A stretch of DNA of 30,467 nt from an uncultured bacterium (GTDB lineage: Bacteria; CSSED10-310; CALFER01). The notes beneath the pieces were generated by a model. That model ran no database searches. It was not told the DNA's origin and worked only from the letters and a program-made list of their open reading frames with translations. The first letter of the stretch is position 1, and every line of letters begins with the position of its first letter. The DNA lies in assembly GCA_937951895.1 (NCBI GenBank), contig CALFER010000048.1, positions 1-30,467 on the forward strand, in the 5' to 3' direction. The position numbers and the translations under genes were made by a program. This document shows positions 1 to 7,736 of this stretch, in pieces.

Positions 1-106
1 CATGCTGAAACATGTCAATATTTCAACTCAAGGAACCGCCGTATACGGAACCGTACGTACGGTGGTGTGAGAGGGCGACGGGGGCAACCCCGTCACCCTG
101 CTCAAT
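1..106 (+). mobile_element. 3' end of a group II intron (domains V and VI), cut by window edge
   Basis: Bases 33-66 form a domain V-like hairpin: ACCGCCGTA pairs with TACGGTGGT (one G-U), and the inner GTATACGG...CCGTACGTAC resembles domain V of bacterial introns such as Ll.LtrB. Immediately after it, AGGGCGACGGGG (72-83) pairs with CCCCGTCACCCT (88-99) around a GCAA tetraloop, with a mismatched A on the 3' arm. That is the shape of domain VI with its branch-point adenosine. The intron probably ends near CTCAAT (101-106). The order V then VI puts the intron on the plus strand, with its reverse transcriptase gene, if present, left of the window. The exact 3' splice site is uncertain. Confidence 0.7.
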
Positions 107-137
107 CTGGTGTTGGATTGACCTCACTTTGCTTGGC

Positions 138-224
138 CATTGGATGTTGAGTGTTGGATTTTGGTAATTCCAACCGTTTTGGTTTGAACACCCAATAGCC
201 AACACTCAACGCTCAACACCCAAA
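138..224. repeat. Inverted pair of degenerate heptanucleotide repeats
   Basis: The left arm holds TTGGATG, TTGAGTG and TTGGATT in tandem (140-160). The right arm holds the complementary type CAACACT, CAACGCT and CAACACC (200-220). The arms can pair imperfectly into a long hairpin around about 40 bases. The element lies between the intron end and the 3' end of the minus-strand propeller gene, so it could act as that gene's terminator or be a dispersed intergenic repeat. The remaining bases up to 295 show no gene. Confidence 0.6.
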
Positions 225-295
225 TATTTTGCTGCTGATCCTGTTGCACTGAAATCTGGTATTTGCAGATCCTCTAAACTCCTGGATCAACCTGA

Positions 296-3200
296 TTACT
301 GATCAATTTCGAAATTGAATTCGGAGACGTTGCTTAAGAGTTCTGAGTTTCCTGCTGAAAGCAATGCGAAGTAGAACGCGCAATCCAGCGGTTCATAGAG
401 TTCCATCGAGGGGAACGTTATACTCCAGATGTTAATCGGAGGAATCTCAGTACCTTCGAAGAACGGGAACGTGATCATTGGTGTTGGGACCGGATTCAGA
501 TTCAACGTCGGCGGAACTGTCGATGTATCATACTGGAAGAAGTAGTACCCTGACATAATGCGCAGGATCAGCCAAGCATCCACGATAGGTGAACGGCTGC
601 TGTGATTGGACATTGCTATGAACATATTGAGCGTGTCACCGCCATGAAAAACCGTAGCGTTCAGTGTCACTTCCACTTGGATCTCCCCAGTCGGAGTCGG
701 TGTGGCAGTCGGTGTATATGCGGGTGTCATGGTGGGGCTCTGCGTCGGCGGGGTTGTCGGCACGGAAGTCATCGTGGGAACAAGTGTGGGTGTAGAGGTA
801 GGTGTCGTCGTGGGTGTCATGGTCGGACTATATGTTGGCGTTGATGTGACGGTGGGTGTCCGGGTAGGGGTTTGAGTCGGTGTGTATGTTGCGGTCCGTG
901 TGGGCGTCAGAGTCGGGATCGAGGTTGGAGAGGCAGAGGGTGTAGCGGTTGGTGTGCTAGTTGGAGTCGAGGTTGGCGTATTGGATGGGGAACTCGTAGG
1001 CTCGGAAGTCGGCGTGAATGTTGGATTTGGAGTCTCGGTAAGAGTGGGAACCGGAGTGTCTGTCATGATGGGTGTCGGTGTGCTGGTTGATGTCGATGTG
1101 GGGGGTGCCGTGGGTGTATCGGTAGGCATGGGAGTCGATGTCGCGGTGTGAACCTCGGTTGGAGTTGATGTGGGACTTGATGTCGGTGTCAGCGTGGGTG
1201 TCCGGGTGGAGGTGGACGATGGGGCGGGAGTAATGGTCGGGGTAGCGGTCGCGGTTTCGGTTGAAGTCGCCGTTGCGCTGCTCGTAGGGCTCGCCGAGGG
1301 TGAAATCGTGGGGGATGATGTCGGCGTTGATGTGGCTTCAGGCGTGTGAGTCGGCAATTCTCCGACTGGATTCAACCAGACATGCATCGGCTGGTCGTAG
1401 TAATTGGCAACCACAGCATCAAGGGTTCCATTTCCATCGACATCACCCAGGCAAACTCCCATTGTCAAGTGTGTTCCCAGAGACTGCAGGCTGTCCGTGA
1501 AAACACCGGATCCATTGTTCAACCAGACTTGGTTTGGAACGTTGTAAAGACCCAGGAAAGCATCCAGATCGCCATCCCCGTCCAGGTCTCCCAGATCGAC
1601 GGCACGGACGATCGTTGGTCCGAACGGCACTTCGATGTCGGTGAAAATTCCGGCTCCATCATTGAAAAAAACCAGGCATCCCATGTTGACTGTCACCGAA
1701 AACGAATCCAGATCGCCATCGCCATCCAGATCTCCGAGGGCTGTGTCTACGCAACTGGCGCTCAGACCGAGATCTTGTCCCGTGTCCGTGAAGACTCCGT
1801 AACCGTTATTCAACCAGACTCGATCACGAGTGTGCGAAGCGATGTACATATCGAGATCCCCATCGCTGTCCAGATCGCCCAGTTCGATGTCGAAGCTGTT
1901 CACGGTAGCCAGGGTTTGACCACTGTTTGTGAAGACACCCGAACCATTATTCAGCCATAAAACATCAGCAGTTTGATACTTGCCCACCATTGCGTCCAAA
2001 TCTCCGTCACCGTCCACATCTCCCAGTGCGACGTCAATCGAGTGATTCGATCCCAGGAATTGACCGCTGTCCGTGAAGACGCCGGTTCCATTATTCAACC
2101 ATACTTTATCAGCGATATCGTAATTCGCTTCGAAAGCATCCAGATCGCCGTCACCATCCAGATCTCCGAAACACACGCTGTAAGTATCGGCACTTCCAAG
2201 ATATTGCCCGCTGTTGGTGAACATGCCTGCTCCATTATTTAACCAGACAGGATTTCCAACACCGTATTCCGCCAGCATGATATCCAGGTCGCCATCGCCA
2301 TCGACATCACCGAGATCAACATCATAACCATCATATACACCCAGGGACTGGCCATTGCTGATAAGAACTCCAGTGCTTCCGCCGACTGCCGTGACAAACT
2401 GCCAGACATAAGGCTTCACGGACAATCCACCCGCCTGGATGCCGGATGAAACAGACGCGGATACCTGTTCACCCGGCAGGAAAGACTGGGCAGGATCGAA
2501 TGTGAAATCCGTTGAACCCACAGTGAAGCTTCCGGAAACCGGTGCCCGGAATTCCCTGTGGATCACAAATGTGTCGGAATTAACTGTTCCACTGTCGAGA
2601 ACATCGTCAATCGCTACGGAGAGCGTTGCTGAATTCGAAATCACATGACTGTGGGGAACGGGACTCACGGAGACAACATGAGCCATGACGGGTGTGTTGG
2701 TCGGAGTTGGTGAGTTTGTTGCTGTGGGCGTAACAGTGGGAGAATGAGTAGGCGTTCTTGTTGGAGTACGAGTGGGCGATGATGTTGGTGTCTGTGTTTC
2801 CATCGGTGTCGGCGTATCGGAAGGTACCGGCGAAGAGGTGGGTTCGGAAGTCGGTGTTGTGGTTGGGTCTGGAGCATATCTCATGACGCTTGCACGGTTT
2901 GTTGCGGTTACATCCCGGAATACAACATATGGTACGTCGTCAGGGTCAAGCGCGAAATCAGCCGAAGCAAATTCAGCGGGTGTAAATCCCTCCGTGCCGA
3001 CGATTTCCCAGTTTGTACCGTTGAACATCATGACGGTGCCTTCGTAGCTGGAAGCGCCATCGCTGATCGCGATGTACGGTGTATCGGTACTGCCGATACA
3101 GAGGACGATCCCGATAACAGTCCCGGGTGAAAAAGCAGCAGGCCCGACCGATTCCCAACTCGTCCTGTTGAATCGCATGGCAACTGCTTCGCTCCCGAGA

Positions 3201-3328
3201 GTGTAGTCCTGATATGCCACATGGAGGACATCATTGCTGGTAAACGCCATGGTGATGTACGAAGCTTCACCGACGGAGAACCCTGCCGGACCGACAAGCT
3301 CCCAGCTAGTGCCATTGAATCGCCTCAC
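296..3328 (-). CDS. Secreted FG-GAP propeller protein, C-terminal part of a split gene
   Basis: This is the downstream part (1010 residues, nominal GTG start) of a gene whose 5' part is the adjacent frame at 3325-3897. In order it shows: three 49-residue repeats of the WExVG...PYVAY...RFNG type (about 9-155); a Thr/Pro/Ser linker (155-217); an SbsA-type Ig-like domain (218-322); seven FG-GAP/VCBS-like repeats of about 48 residues, most carrying a DxDGDGDLD calcium loop and VWLNNG (323-662); a very long Thr/Pro linker (663-883); and a C-terminal domain of about 125 residues (884-1010). FG-GAP repeats fold as calcium-binding beta-propeller blades, so a cell-surface binding or adhesion role is likely. 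The GTG has no Shine-Dalgarno and the repeat pattern continues upstream of it, so it is not a natural start. The C-terminal domain resembles those of the proteins at 17596 and 20134. Confidence 0.8.
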   Translation of the reverse strand: MRRFNGTSWELVGPAGFSVGEASYITMAFTSNDVLHVAYQDYTLGSEAVAMRFNRTSWESVGPAAFSPGTVIGIVLCIGSTDTPYIAISDGASSYEGTVMMFNGTNWEIVGTEGFTPAEFASADFALDPDDVPYVVFRDVTATNRASVMRYAPDPTTTPTSEPTSSPVPSDTPTPMETQTPTSSPTRTPTRTPTHSPTVTPTATNSPTPTNTPVMAHVVSVSPVPHSHVISNSATLSVAIDDVLDSGTVNSDTFVIHREFRAPVSGSFTVGSTDFTFDPAQSFLPGEQVSASVSSGIQAGGLSVKPYVWQFVTAVGGSTGVLISNGQSLGVYDGYDVDLGDVDGDGDLDIMLAEYGVGNPVWLNNGAGMFTNSGQYLGSADTYSVCFGDLDGDGDLDAFEANYDIADKVWLNNGTGVFTDSGQFLGSNHSIDVALGDVDGDGDLDAMVGKYQTADVLWLNNGSGVFTNSGQTLATVNSFDIELGDLDSDGDLDMYIASHTRDRVWLNNGYGVFTDTGQDLGLSASCVDTALGDLDGDGDLDSFSVTVNMGCLVFFNDGAGIFTDIEVPFGPTIVRAVDLGDLDGDGDLDAFLGLYNVPNQVWLNNGSGVFTDSLQSLGTHLTMGVCLGDVDGNGTLDAVVANYYDQPMHVWLNPVGELPTHTPEATSTPTSSPTISPSASPTSSATATSTETATATPTITPAPSSTSTRTPTLTPTSSPTSTPTEVHTATSTPMPTDTPTAPPTSTSTSTPTPIMTDTPVPTLTETPNPTFTPTSEPTSSPSNTPTSTPTSTPTATPSASPTSIPTLTPTRTATYTPTQTPTRTPTVTSTPTYSPTMTPTTTPTSTPTLVPTMTSVPTTPPTQSPTMTPAYTPTATPTPTGEIQVEVTLNATVFHGGDTLNMFIAMSNHSSRSPIVDAWLILRIMSGYYFFQYDTSTVPPTLNLNPVPTPMITFPFFEGTEIPPINIWSITFPSMELYEPLDCAFYFALLSAGNSELLSNVSEFNFEIDQ

Positions 3329-3897
3329 CGTTGCCTTTCCGCTGTACCGACTAGTTCCCAGCTTATGCCGTTGTATCTTTGAACCGTGAGTTTGTTTGAA
3401 CTAGCGGAGTCTCCGTACGCCACATAGGGCAGTGCAGCACTGTCGAGAGCGATCTGCATGTAACTCGCATAGGTCGAGGTGAAAGCCAGGGGACCGACCG
3501 CCTCCCATTCCGTCCCGTTGAATCGTTTAACGGACGCTCGTTCATCGTCGTCGAAGGAGCCGTAAACCAGGTAGGGCGTATCATCACTGAACATAGCAAG
3601 TTCGGGCCAGGTTCCCCCATTAGACGAAAGACCGCCAAAACCGACATACTCCCACGCCGTCCCATTATACCTCATGACGGAGGCTTCAGCACCATTTCCG
3701 GTATCCTGGAATGCCACATAAGGAACATGATTGCTATCAATCACGATCGAATTCTGGTATGCACCTCCCGCCGAGAAACCCGGGCTGCCGACATTTTCCC
3801 AGTCTGCATTGGCGGGATTCTTTGCCAGGCAAGGTAACATCCCGGTGATTACAGCAACGATGAACAGGGTTGATGCATGGTTTTCATCTTTTTTCAT
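3325..3897 (-). CDS. Secreted propeller protein, N-terminal part of the split gene
   Basis: The ATG at 3897 is preceded by an AGGCAGG ribosome site and starts a signal peptide (MKKDENHAS, a hydrophobic stretch, cleavage near ADWENVG). The frame could be extended to 4083, but that extension has no ribosome site and precedes the signal peptide. Three complete 49-residue repeats follow, each beginning WExVG and ending with a RYNG or RFNG motif. A fourth begins WELVGT, then the frame runs into AERQR and TGA at 3325. The neighbouring frame resumes with YSGKATVRRFNG, the normal end of a repeat, so this and the 296-3328 frame are one broken gene. Together they give seven units, fitting a seven-bladed beta-propeller (inference). 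TATAAA at 3926-3931 (minus strand) could be its -10 element. Confidence 0.75.
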   Translation of the reverse strand: MKKDENHASTLFIVAVITGMLPCLAKNPANADWENVGSPGFSAGGAYQNSIVIDSNHVPYVAFQDTGNGAEASVMRYNGTAWEYVGFGGLSSNGGTWPELAMFSDDTPYLVYGSFDDDERASVKRFNGTEWEAVGPLAFTSTYASYMQIALDSAALPYVAYGDSASSNKLTVQRYNGISWELVGTAERQR

Positions 3898-4155
3898 ATG
3901 ACCTGCCTTCCTGCATTCGTACGACTTTATACCAATCAGGATCCGTCCTGCCGTTGATTTAAAGTGCACGAGACATAATTTACTGATATTCTGAAGCATA
4001 CAGCAAAAATCAACCGATGGCAAATTGAGGTGGATCAATGCCATGTTTTTCATCCTGATGAAGATGCAATAACTCTGGTTCAACTCTCAGGTTCTGCTCC
4101 TCAAGCTGAAACAAATCAGGTTGTGATGCCGTTCACAGACATTCCCCACATGCAT

Positions 4156-4425
4156 CTATTCACTCAGATTAAAGAGCGCTTGATCAACTAGGTCACTGTC
4201 CATGGGAATCATGATCGCCAGATCATCCCGAATCAATCGTTGTATCCGTCGGTACAAGTTAATGATCATTTTCTCCTCTGTGTCGGAATGATTGGAAAGC
4301 TCGTCTCCTCCGCGGAACGTCGCGTTGACAACCCGTCCGTCACGTACCATCTGCACCGGTTGAAAGCCAGTTGTCTTCTTGTACGTCGGCTCGAAAATAC
4401 CAGGGTAAAAATTTTGCGTTTTCAT
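4156..4425 (-). CDS. Small hypothetical protein, divergent from arsR
   Basis: This 89-residue frame has protein-like composition: no low complexity, and a C-terminal half rich in Ile, Leu, Asp and Arg that could be helical. I do not recognise a family. The minus strand carries a TATAAT hexamer at 4450-4455, 24 bases upstream of the ATG, which fits a -10 element and a short leader. No Shine-Dalgarno is visible before the ATG, which weakens the call. It lies between the propeller gene and the arsenic operon and is read away from arsR. No cysteine-based metal motif is present, so there is no direct link to arsenic. Confidence 0.45.
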   Translation of the reverse strand: MKTQNFYPGIFEPTYKKTTGFQPVQMVRDGRVVNATFRGGDELSNHSDTEEKMIINLYRRIQRLIRDDLAIMIPMDSDLVDQALFNLSE

Positions 4426-4560
4426 TCAAGTCATTTCAGGAGAATTTCCATTATAATTGTGTGTCGATTCTTTCAGAGTGCCTTTCATATGTCATCACGG
4501 TGTATCTCAGATCGTTCACGTGCATCTGTTCGGTGCATTTCTGATGCTGAATTTTCTTGC

Positions 4561-4589
4561 TTGACAACTATTGCACATTTGACTATATT
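4561..4589 (+). promoter_or_regulatory. arsR operon promoter
   Basis: TTGACA (4561-4566) and TATATT (4584-4589) are separated by exactly 17 bases, a near-consensus sigma-70 promoter. Transcription would start near 4596, giving a short leader before the arsR ATG at 4612, with its GGAGGA ribosome site at 4603-4608. Confidence 0.85.
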
Positions 4590-4600
4590 GCCAAATGTGC
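4573..4600. promoter_or_regulatory. Probable ArsR operator (perfect 9-bp dyad)
   Basis: GCACATTTG (4573-4581) and CAAATGTGC (4592-4600) are perfect inverted arms around a 10-base centre that contains the -10 hexamer. ArsR/SmtB repressors bind such dyads overlapping their own promoters, and arsR begins 12 bases further on. Autorepression relieved by trivalent arsenic is the expected behaviour. Confidence 0.8.
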
Positions 4601-4611
4601 ATGGAGGAATC

Positions 4612-4932
4612 ATGGAAAACTCAATCCGAAAAAAATTCGAAACAAGAGCCGGAATCATCAAATCAATGGGACACCCTACCCGCCTGTTCATCGTTGATGA
4701 GTTATCACGCGGGGAACGATGCGTCTGCGAACTGACGGAATTGATCGGCGCGGATGTGTCAACAGTTTCAAAACATCTCACGATACTCAGAAACGCAGGG
4801 ATCGTTCAGGATGACAAACGTGGATCCCAGGTGTTCTATTCATTGACTGTCCCCTGCGTTCTGAACTTCTTTGACTGCGTGGAATCCGTCCTGAAAGCGC
4901 GCCTTTCAAAACAAATGGATTCGATCGGGTAG
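4612..4932 (+). CDS. arsR: ArsR-family arsenic-responsive repressor
   Basis: This 106-residue winged-helix repressor has the ArsR-type metal box ERCVCEL (Cys37, Cys39), matching the ELCVCDL arsenite-binding motif of enteric ArsR, followed by the recognition helix STVSKHLTILR and the wing GSQVFYSL. Cys82 and Cys89 are further possible ligands. The ATG at 4612 is chosen because it follows a strong GGAGGA site and the promoter/operator. The open frame extends upstream to 4240, but that would run through the promoter. It is the first gene of the arsenic operon and likely controls all eight genes: it should bind the 4573-4600 dyad and release it when As(III) or trivalent organoarsenicals bind. Confidence 0.93.
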   Translation: MENSIRKKFETRAGIIKSMGHPTRLFIVDELSRGERCVCELTELIGADVSTVSKHLTILRNAGIVQDDKRGSQVFYSLTVPCVLNFFDCVESVLKARLSKQMDSIG

Positions 4933-5004
4933 TTGATTTACGTCATTCATGCGCACTTGCCAATACCACCGCAAATCAGCTCCGAGAATAGGAAAGACTG
5001 CCGG

Positions 5005-6306
5005 ATGAACTGGAAAAATGAATGGAAAATCCTCGTTCTGATCGTGTCCGCTTTCATTCTCTGTTTTTATCTGCCCGTCGGAAACAACCGATTTGATAAT
5101 GCCCTCATCGAGTCACTGCAACTTGTAAAATGGTATGCCAGAGAGCATGTTCTGCTCTGTCTGATCCCCGCCTTTTTTATTGCCGGCGCAATCTCTGTCT
5201 TCATCAGCCACGCATCCGTCATGAAGTATCTCGGCGCAGGAGCAAACAAAGTCCTGGCATACGGCGTCGCTTCCGTATCCGGATCCATCCTGGCAGTCTG
5301 TTCATGCACGGTGCTTCCTCTGTTCGCCGGCATCTATAAAATGGGCGCGGGTCTCGGACCTGCCAGCGCTTTTCTCTACGCAGGACCCGCGATCAACGTA
5401 CTGGCCATCATTCTCACCGCCCGGGTGCTGGGACCATCGCTCGGCATTGCCCGCGCTGTCGGAGCAGTAGCCTTCAGTATCGTAATCGGATTGTTGATGC
5501 ACATCATTTTCCGAAAGGAAGAACTCGAGAAAGCCACGCTTCAGACTTCTCTGACCGAACCTCAGGTGTCACGCCCTCTATGGCAGAATGCCGGTTTTTT
5601 CGCCGTCATGGTCGGAATTCTGGTGTTTGCCAACTGGGGAAAGTCCGATCAACCAACCGGATTGTGGCATGCAATCTACTCGGCAAAATGGCTGATTACT
5701 TCGCTCTTCTCCGTTCTATTGGCCCTGATTCTTTACATGTTGTTCACAATCAGATGGTGGCATGTGATGCTGGCTGTCCTACCTCCGGCACTCCTTGCCA
5801 TCACATTCCCCGGCAATCCCATGGTTCCATTTCTGGCCGGCATCGTATCGTTGTCGATCCTGACGAGCTTCAATCGTGGCGATGCCGGTGAATGGTTCTC
5901 TTCCTCATGGGGATACGCCAAACAGATCCTCCCTTTACTGTTCTGGGGCGTCCTGACTGCAGGCCTGCTGCTCGGCAGACCGGGCTATGAAGGTTTGATA
6001 CCTGCCGAATGGATCAGCCGGGCAGTCGGTGGAAACTCAATATGGGCCAACCTGTTCGCATCCGTGGCAGGCGCATTCATGTACTTTGCGACATTAACCG
6101 AAGTGCCGATTCTGGAAGGTCTGATCGGCAATGGAATGGGCAACGGTCCTGCGCTGGCTCTGCTGTTGGCTGGTCCCGCTCTGTCGTTGCCAAGTATGCT
6201 GGTCATACGCAGTATCATGGGCACGCGCAAAACCGTTGTCTTCACCCTTCTGGTGATCGTCATGGCATCATTCAGCGGTATGATTTTCGGATTCATCAAC
6301 CCATAG
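5005..6306 (+). CDS. ArsP_1-type permease (probable organoarsenical efflux)
   Basis: This is a 433-residue polytopic inner-membrane protein of the ArsP_1/DUF318 permease family. The hallmark is the first-half segment with CSCTVLPLF followed by GAGLGPA and FLYAGPAINVLA. A second repeat-like half carries FATLTEVPILEGLIG and LLLAGPALSLPSM. ArsP proteins export trivalent organoarsenicals such as methylarsenite, and their paired cysteines are important. Some members of this permease family are linked to other metals, so the substrate is inferred from the operon. The ATG at 5005 has an AGGAAAG site upstream; a TTG at 4933 is possible but adds 24 non-membrane residues. It lies 72 bases after arsR and 11 bases before the small thiol protein, a pairing seen often for this permease type. 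Confidence 0.85.
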   Translation: MNWKNEWKILVLIVSAFILCFYLPVGNNRFDNALIESLQLVKWYAREHVLLCLIPAFFIAGAISVFISHASVMKYLGAGANKVLAYGVASVSGSILAVCSCTVLPLFAGIYKMGAGLGPASAFLYAGPAINVLAIILTARVLGPSLGIARAVGAVAFSIVIGLLMHIIFRKEELEKATLQTSLTEPQVSRPLWQNAGFFAVMVGILVFANWGKSDQPTGLWHAIYSAKWLITSLFSVLLALILYMLFTIRWWHVMLAVLPPALLAITFPGNPMVPFLAGIVSLSILTSFNRGDAGEWFSSSWGYAKQILPLLFWGVLTAGLLLGRPGYEGLIPAEWISRAVGGNSIWANLFASVAGAFMYFATLTEVPILEGLIGNGMGNGPALALLLAGPALSLPSMLVIRSIMGTRKTVVFTLLVIVMASFSGMIFGFINP

Positions 6307-6317
6307 GAGGAATCGGG

Positions 6318-6551
6318 ATGAAAAAGATCCAGATACTCGGCACCGGCTGCCCCAAGTGCAAAAAACTGGCGGAGCAGGCGGAGATCGCTGCAACAGAATT
6401 GGGCATCGAACATGAAATCGAAAAAGTGACGGACATCAATAAGATCCTGTCTTTCGGGGTGATGATCACGCCTGCCCTGGTCGTGGACGGAGTCGTGAAG
6501 GTTTCCGGCAAAATTCCATCGATCGATGAGATCAAGAGTCTGATCAGGTAG
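6318..6551 (+). CDS. Small CxxC glutaredoxin/thioredoxin-like protein (TM0996/MTH895 type; ArsE-like candidate)
   Basis: This cytoplasmic protein of 77 residues has thioredoxin-fold features: a first strand KKIQILGTG, the active site CPKC (residues 11-14), and the cis-proline element TPALVVDG (51-58). Length and motifs match the TM0996/MTH895 redox-disulfide family often found next to ArsP-type permeases. Its start ATG at 6318 follows a good AGGAGG site overlapping the permease stop. Because it directly precedes arsF- and arsG-like genes, it may be the counterpart of ArsE in the arsEFG system for nitro- and amino-aromatic arsenicals. That assignment is inference. A general role supplying electrons or carrying trivalent arsenic to the permease is equally possible. 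Confidence 0.85.
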   Translation: MKKIQILGTGCPKCKKLAEQAEIAATELGIEHEIEKVTDINKILSFGVMITPALVVDGVVKVSGKIPSIDEIKSLIR

Positions 6552-6564
6552 AAGGAGACAATAC

Positions 6565-7029
6565 GTGAAACGATATGCACTGTTCATCTCAATGATTCTG
6601 ATTGTCGTTGCAGGTCACTCGACAGTGATCTTTTCACAGGAACAACAATCCGACCCCACTCCTCCACAGCTCGAAGAGAAAGGTAAAGCTGCCGAGGTGT
6701 CCGTGAAAGCGTACTACTTTCATGGAACACGTCGATGCAAAACCTGCCTCGCCATCGAAGCGAATGCAAAGAAAACTCTCGAGACTGCCTTTTCTGCGGA
6801 ATTGACACAAGGTGTCGTATCCTGGCAGGCGATCGACATCGACCTGCAGGAGAACAAGCACTTTGAAAAGGAATTCGATCTCATGTTCAGTTCCGTGATT
6901 CTTGTGAAATTCAAAAACGGCAAACAAGTTGAATGGAAAAACCTGCAGAAAGTCTGGGAACTGGTCGGGGATGAATCCGCATTCGAGACTTACATCAAAA
7001 ACGAGATGAACGCCTATCTGGATTCATAG
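6565..7029 (+). CDS. arsF: ArsF-like thioredoxin-fold protein, membrane-anchored or exported
   Basis: The 154-residue protein starts at a GTG preceded by GAAGGAGA. An N-terminal hydrophobic segment (about 3-23, ending FSQEQQ) is a signal peptide or anchor. The mature part carries YYFHGTRRCKTC with Cys58 and Cys61 as a CxxC pair, a following helix CLAIEANAKK, and the strand SSVILVKFKNGK. This matches the family annotated as nitrophenyl compound nitroreductase subunit ArsF, described with ArsE and ArsG as part of roxarsone/nitroaromatic arsenical resistance. There is no flavin-binding nitroreductase domain, so a direct nitroreductase activity is not obvious; thiol-disulfide chemistry is what the motif supports. 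It is followed after one base by the arsG-like gene. Confidence 0.8.
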   Translation: MKRYALFISMILIVVAGHSTVIFSQEQQSDPTPPQLEEKGKAAEVSVKAYYFHGTRRCKTCLAIEANAKKTLETAFSAELTQGVVSWQAIDIDLQENKHFEKEFDLMFSSVILVKFKNGKQVEWKNLQKVWELVGDESAFETYIKNEMNAYLDS

Positions 7030-7030
7030 C

Positions 7031-7711
7031 ATGCAGGAGCTGTTCATTTCAGCACTATCTGCGGTATGGCTGGGCATTCTGACCTCCATCAGTCCCTGCC
7101 CTCTCGCAACGAACATTGCCGCTATTTCATACATCGGGAAGCGAGTTCAACGTCCGATGACCGTGTTCTTTACCGGTCTTCTATACACTGCCGGTCGATC
7201 CATCGCGTACCTGGCTCTCGGCGTCCTGATTGTGTCGAGTGTTCTGTCGACTCCGGCACTGGCACGCTTCCTCCAGCAGTACATGAACAAAATTCTGGGA
7301 CCCGTTCTGATAATAAGCGGGTTGTTTTTACTGGAAATTCTCAAGTTAACCTTTCCAGGATCCGGCATCGGTTCGATGATGCAGGCCAAAGCGGACCGAT
7401 GGGGACCGTGGGGAGCGTTACCGTTGGGAATCCTGTTCGCACTGTCATTCTGTCCCGTGTCTGCGGCGCTGTTCTTCGGCAGTCTGATCCCGATCGCGTT
7501 GAAAGGCGGTTCAGGCGTGATCATCCCCGCGTTGTACGGCATCGGAACGGCGTTGCCTGTGCTTGTTTTCGCAGTACTGATCGCGCTCGGAGCGCGCAGC
7601 CTGGGCAGCGTATTCAACAAAGTAACCCTGATCGAAAAATGGGCCAGACGTGTCACCGGAGTTATCTTTATCTGTGTCGGTCTGTATTTCTGTCTCGTTT
7701 ACATCTTTTAA
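7031..7711 (+). CDS. arsG: ArsG-like DsbD/CcdA-family membrane transporter
   Basis: This 226-residue integral membrane protein has about six hydrophobic helices and the CcdA/DsbD-like arrangement of two half-repeats, each with one cysteine: SPCPLATN (Cys23) and FCPVSAALFFG (Cys141). The family is annotated as the aromatic aminobenzylarsenical efflux permease ArsG. CcdA/DsbD relatives move electrons across the membrane between thiols, so both export of reduced aromatic arsenicals (family annotation) and electron delivery to the partner CxxC protein (structural inference) are possible. The ATG lies one base after the arsF stop, so the two are likely translationally coupled. Confidence 0.82.
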   Translation: MQELFISALSAVWLGILTSISPCPLATNIAAISYIGKRVQRPMTVFFTGLLYTAGRSIAYLALGVLIVSSVLSTPALARFLQQYMNKILGPVLIISGLFLLEILKLTFPGSGIGSMMQAKADRWGPWGALPLGILFALSFCPVSAALFFGSLIPIALKGGSGVIIPALYGIGTALPVLVFAVLIALGARSLGSVFNKVTLIEKWARRVTGVIFICVGLYFCLVYIF

Positions 7712-7736
7712 CCGGGATAACTGAGGAGGTTTCAAT

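Noticed and set aside
602..1151. Gly/Val- or Cys/Arg-rich plus-strand reading frames
   Set aside because: They are the reverse strand of the Thr/Pro linker codons of the propeller gene; low-complexity composition and no ribosome sites.
690..1345. Satellite-like GT-rich tract as a mobile or regulatory repeat
   Set aside because: It is fully explained as coding sequence for the Thr/Pro linker of the propeller protein.
1346..2242. Long plus-strand reading frames with regular repeats
   Set aside because: They mirror the FG-GAP repeats on the minus strand; the repeated DxDGDGD coding on the minus strand explains them.
4240..4611. N-terminal extension of arsR by 124 residues
   Set aside because: It would read through the promoter and operator; the internal ATG at 4612 has the strong ribosome site and gives the normal ArsR length.
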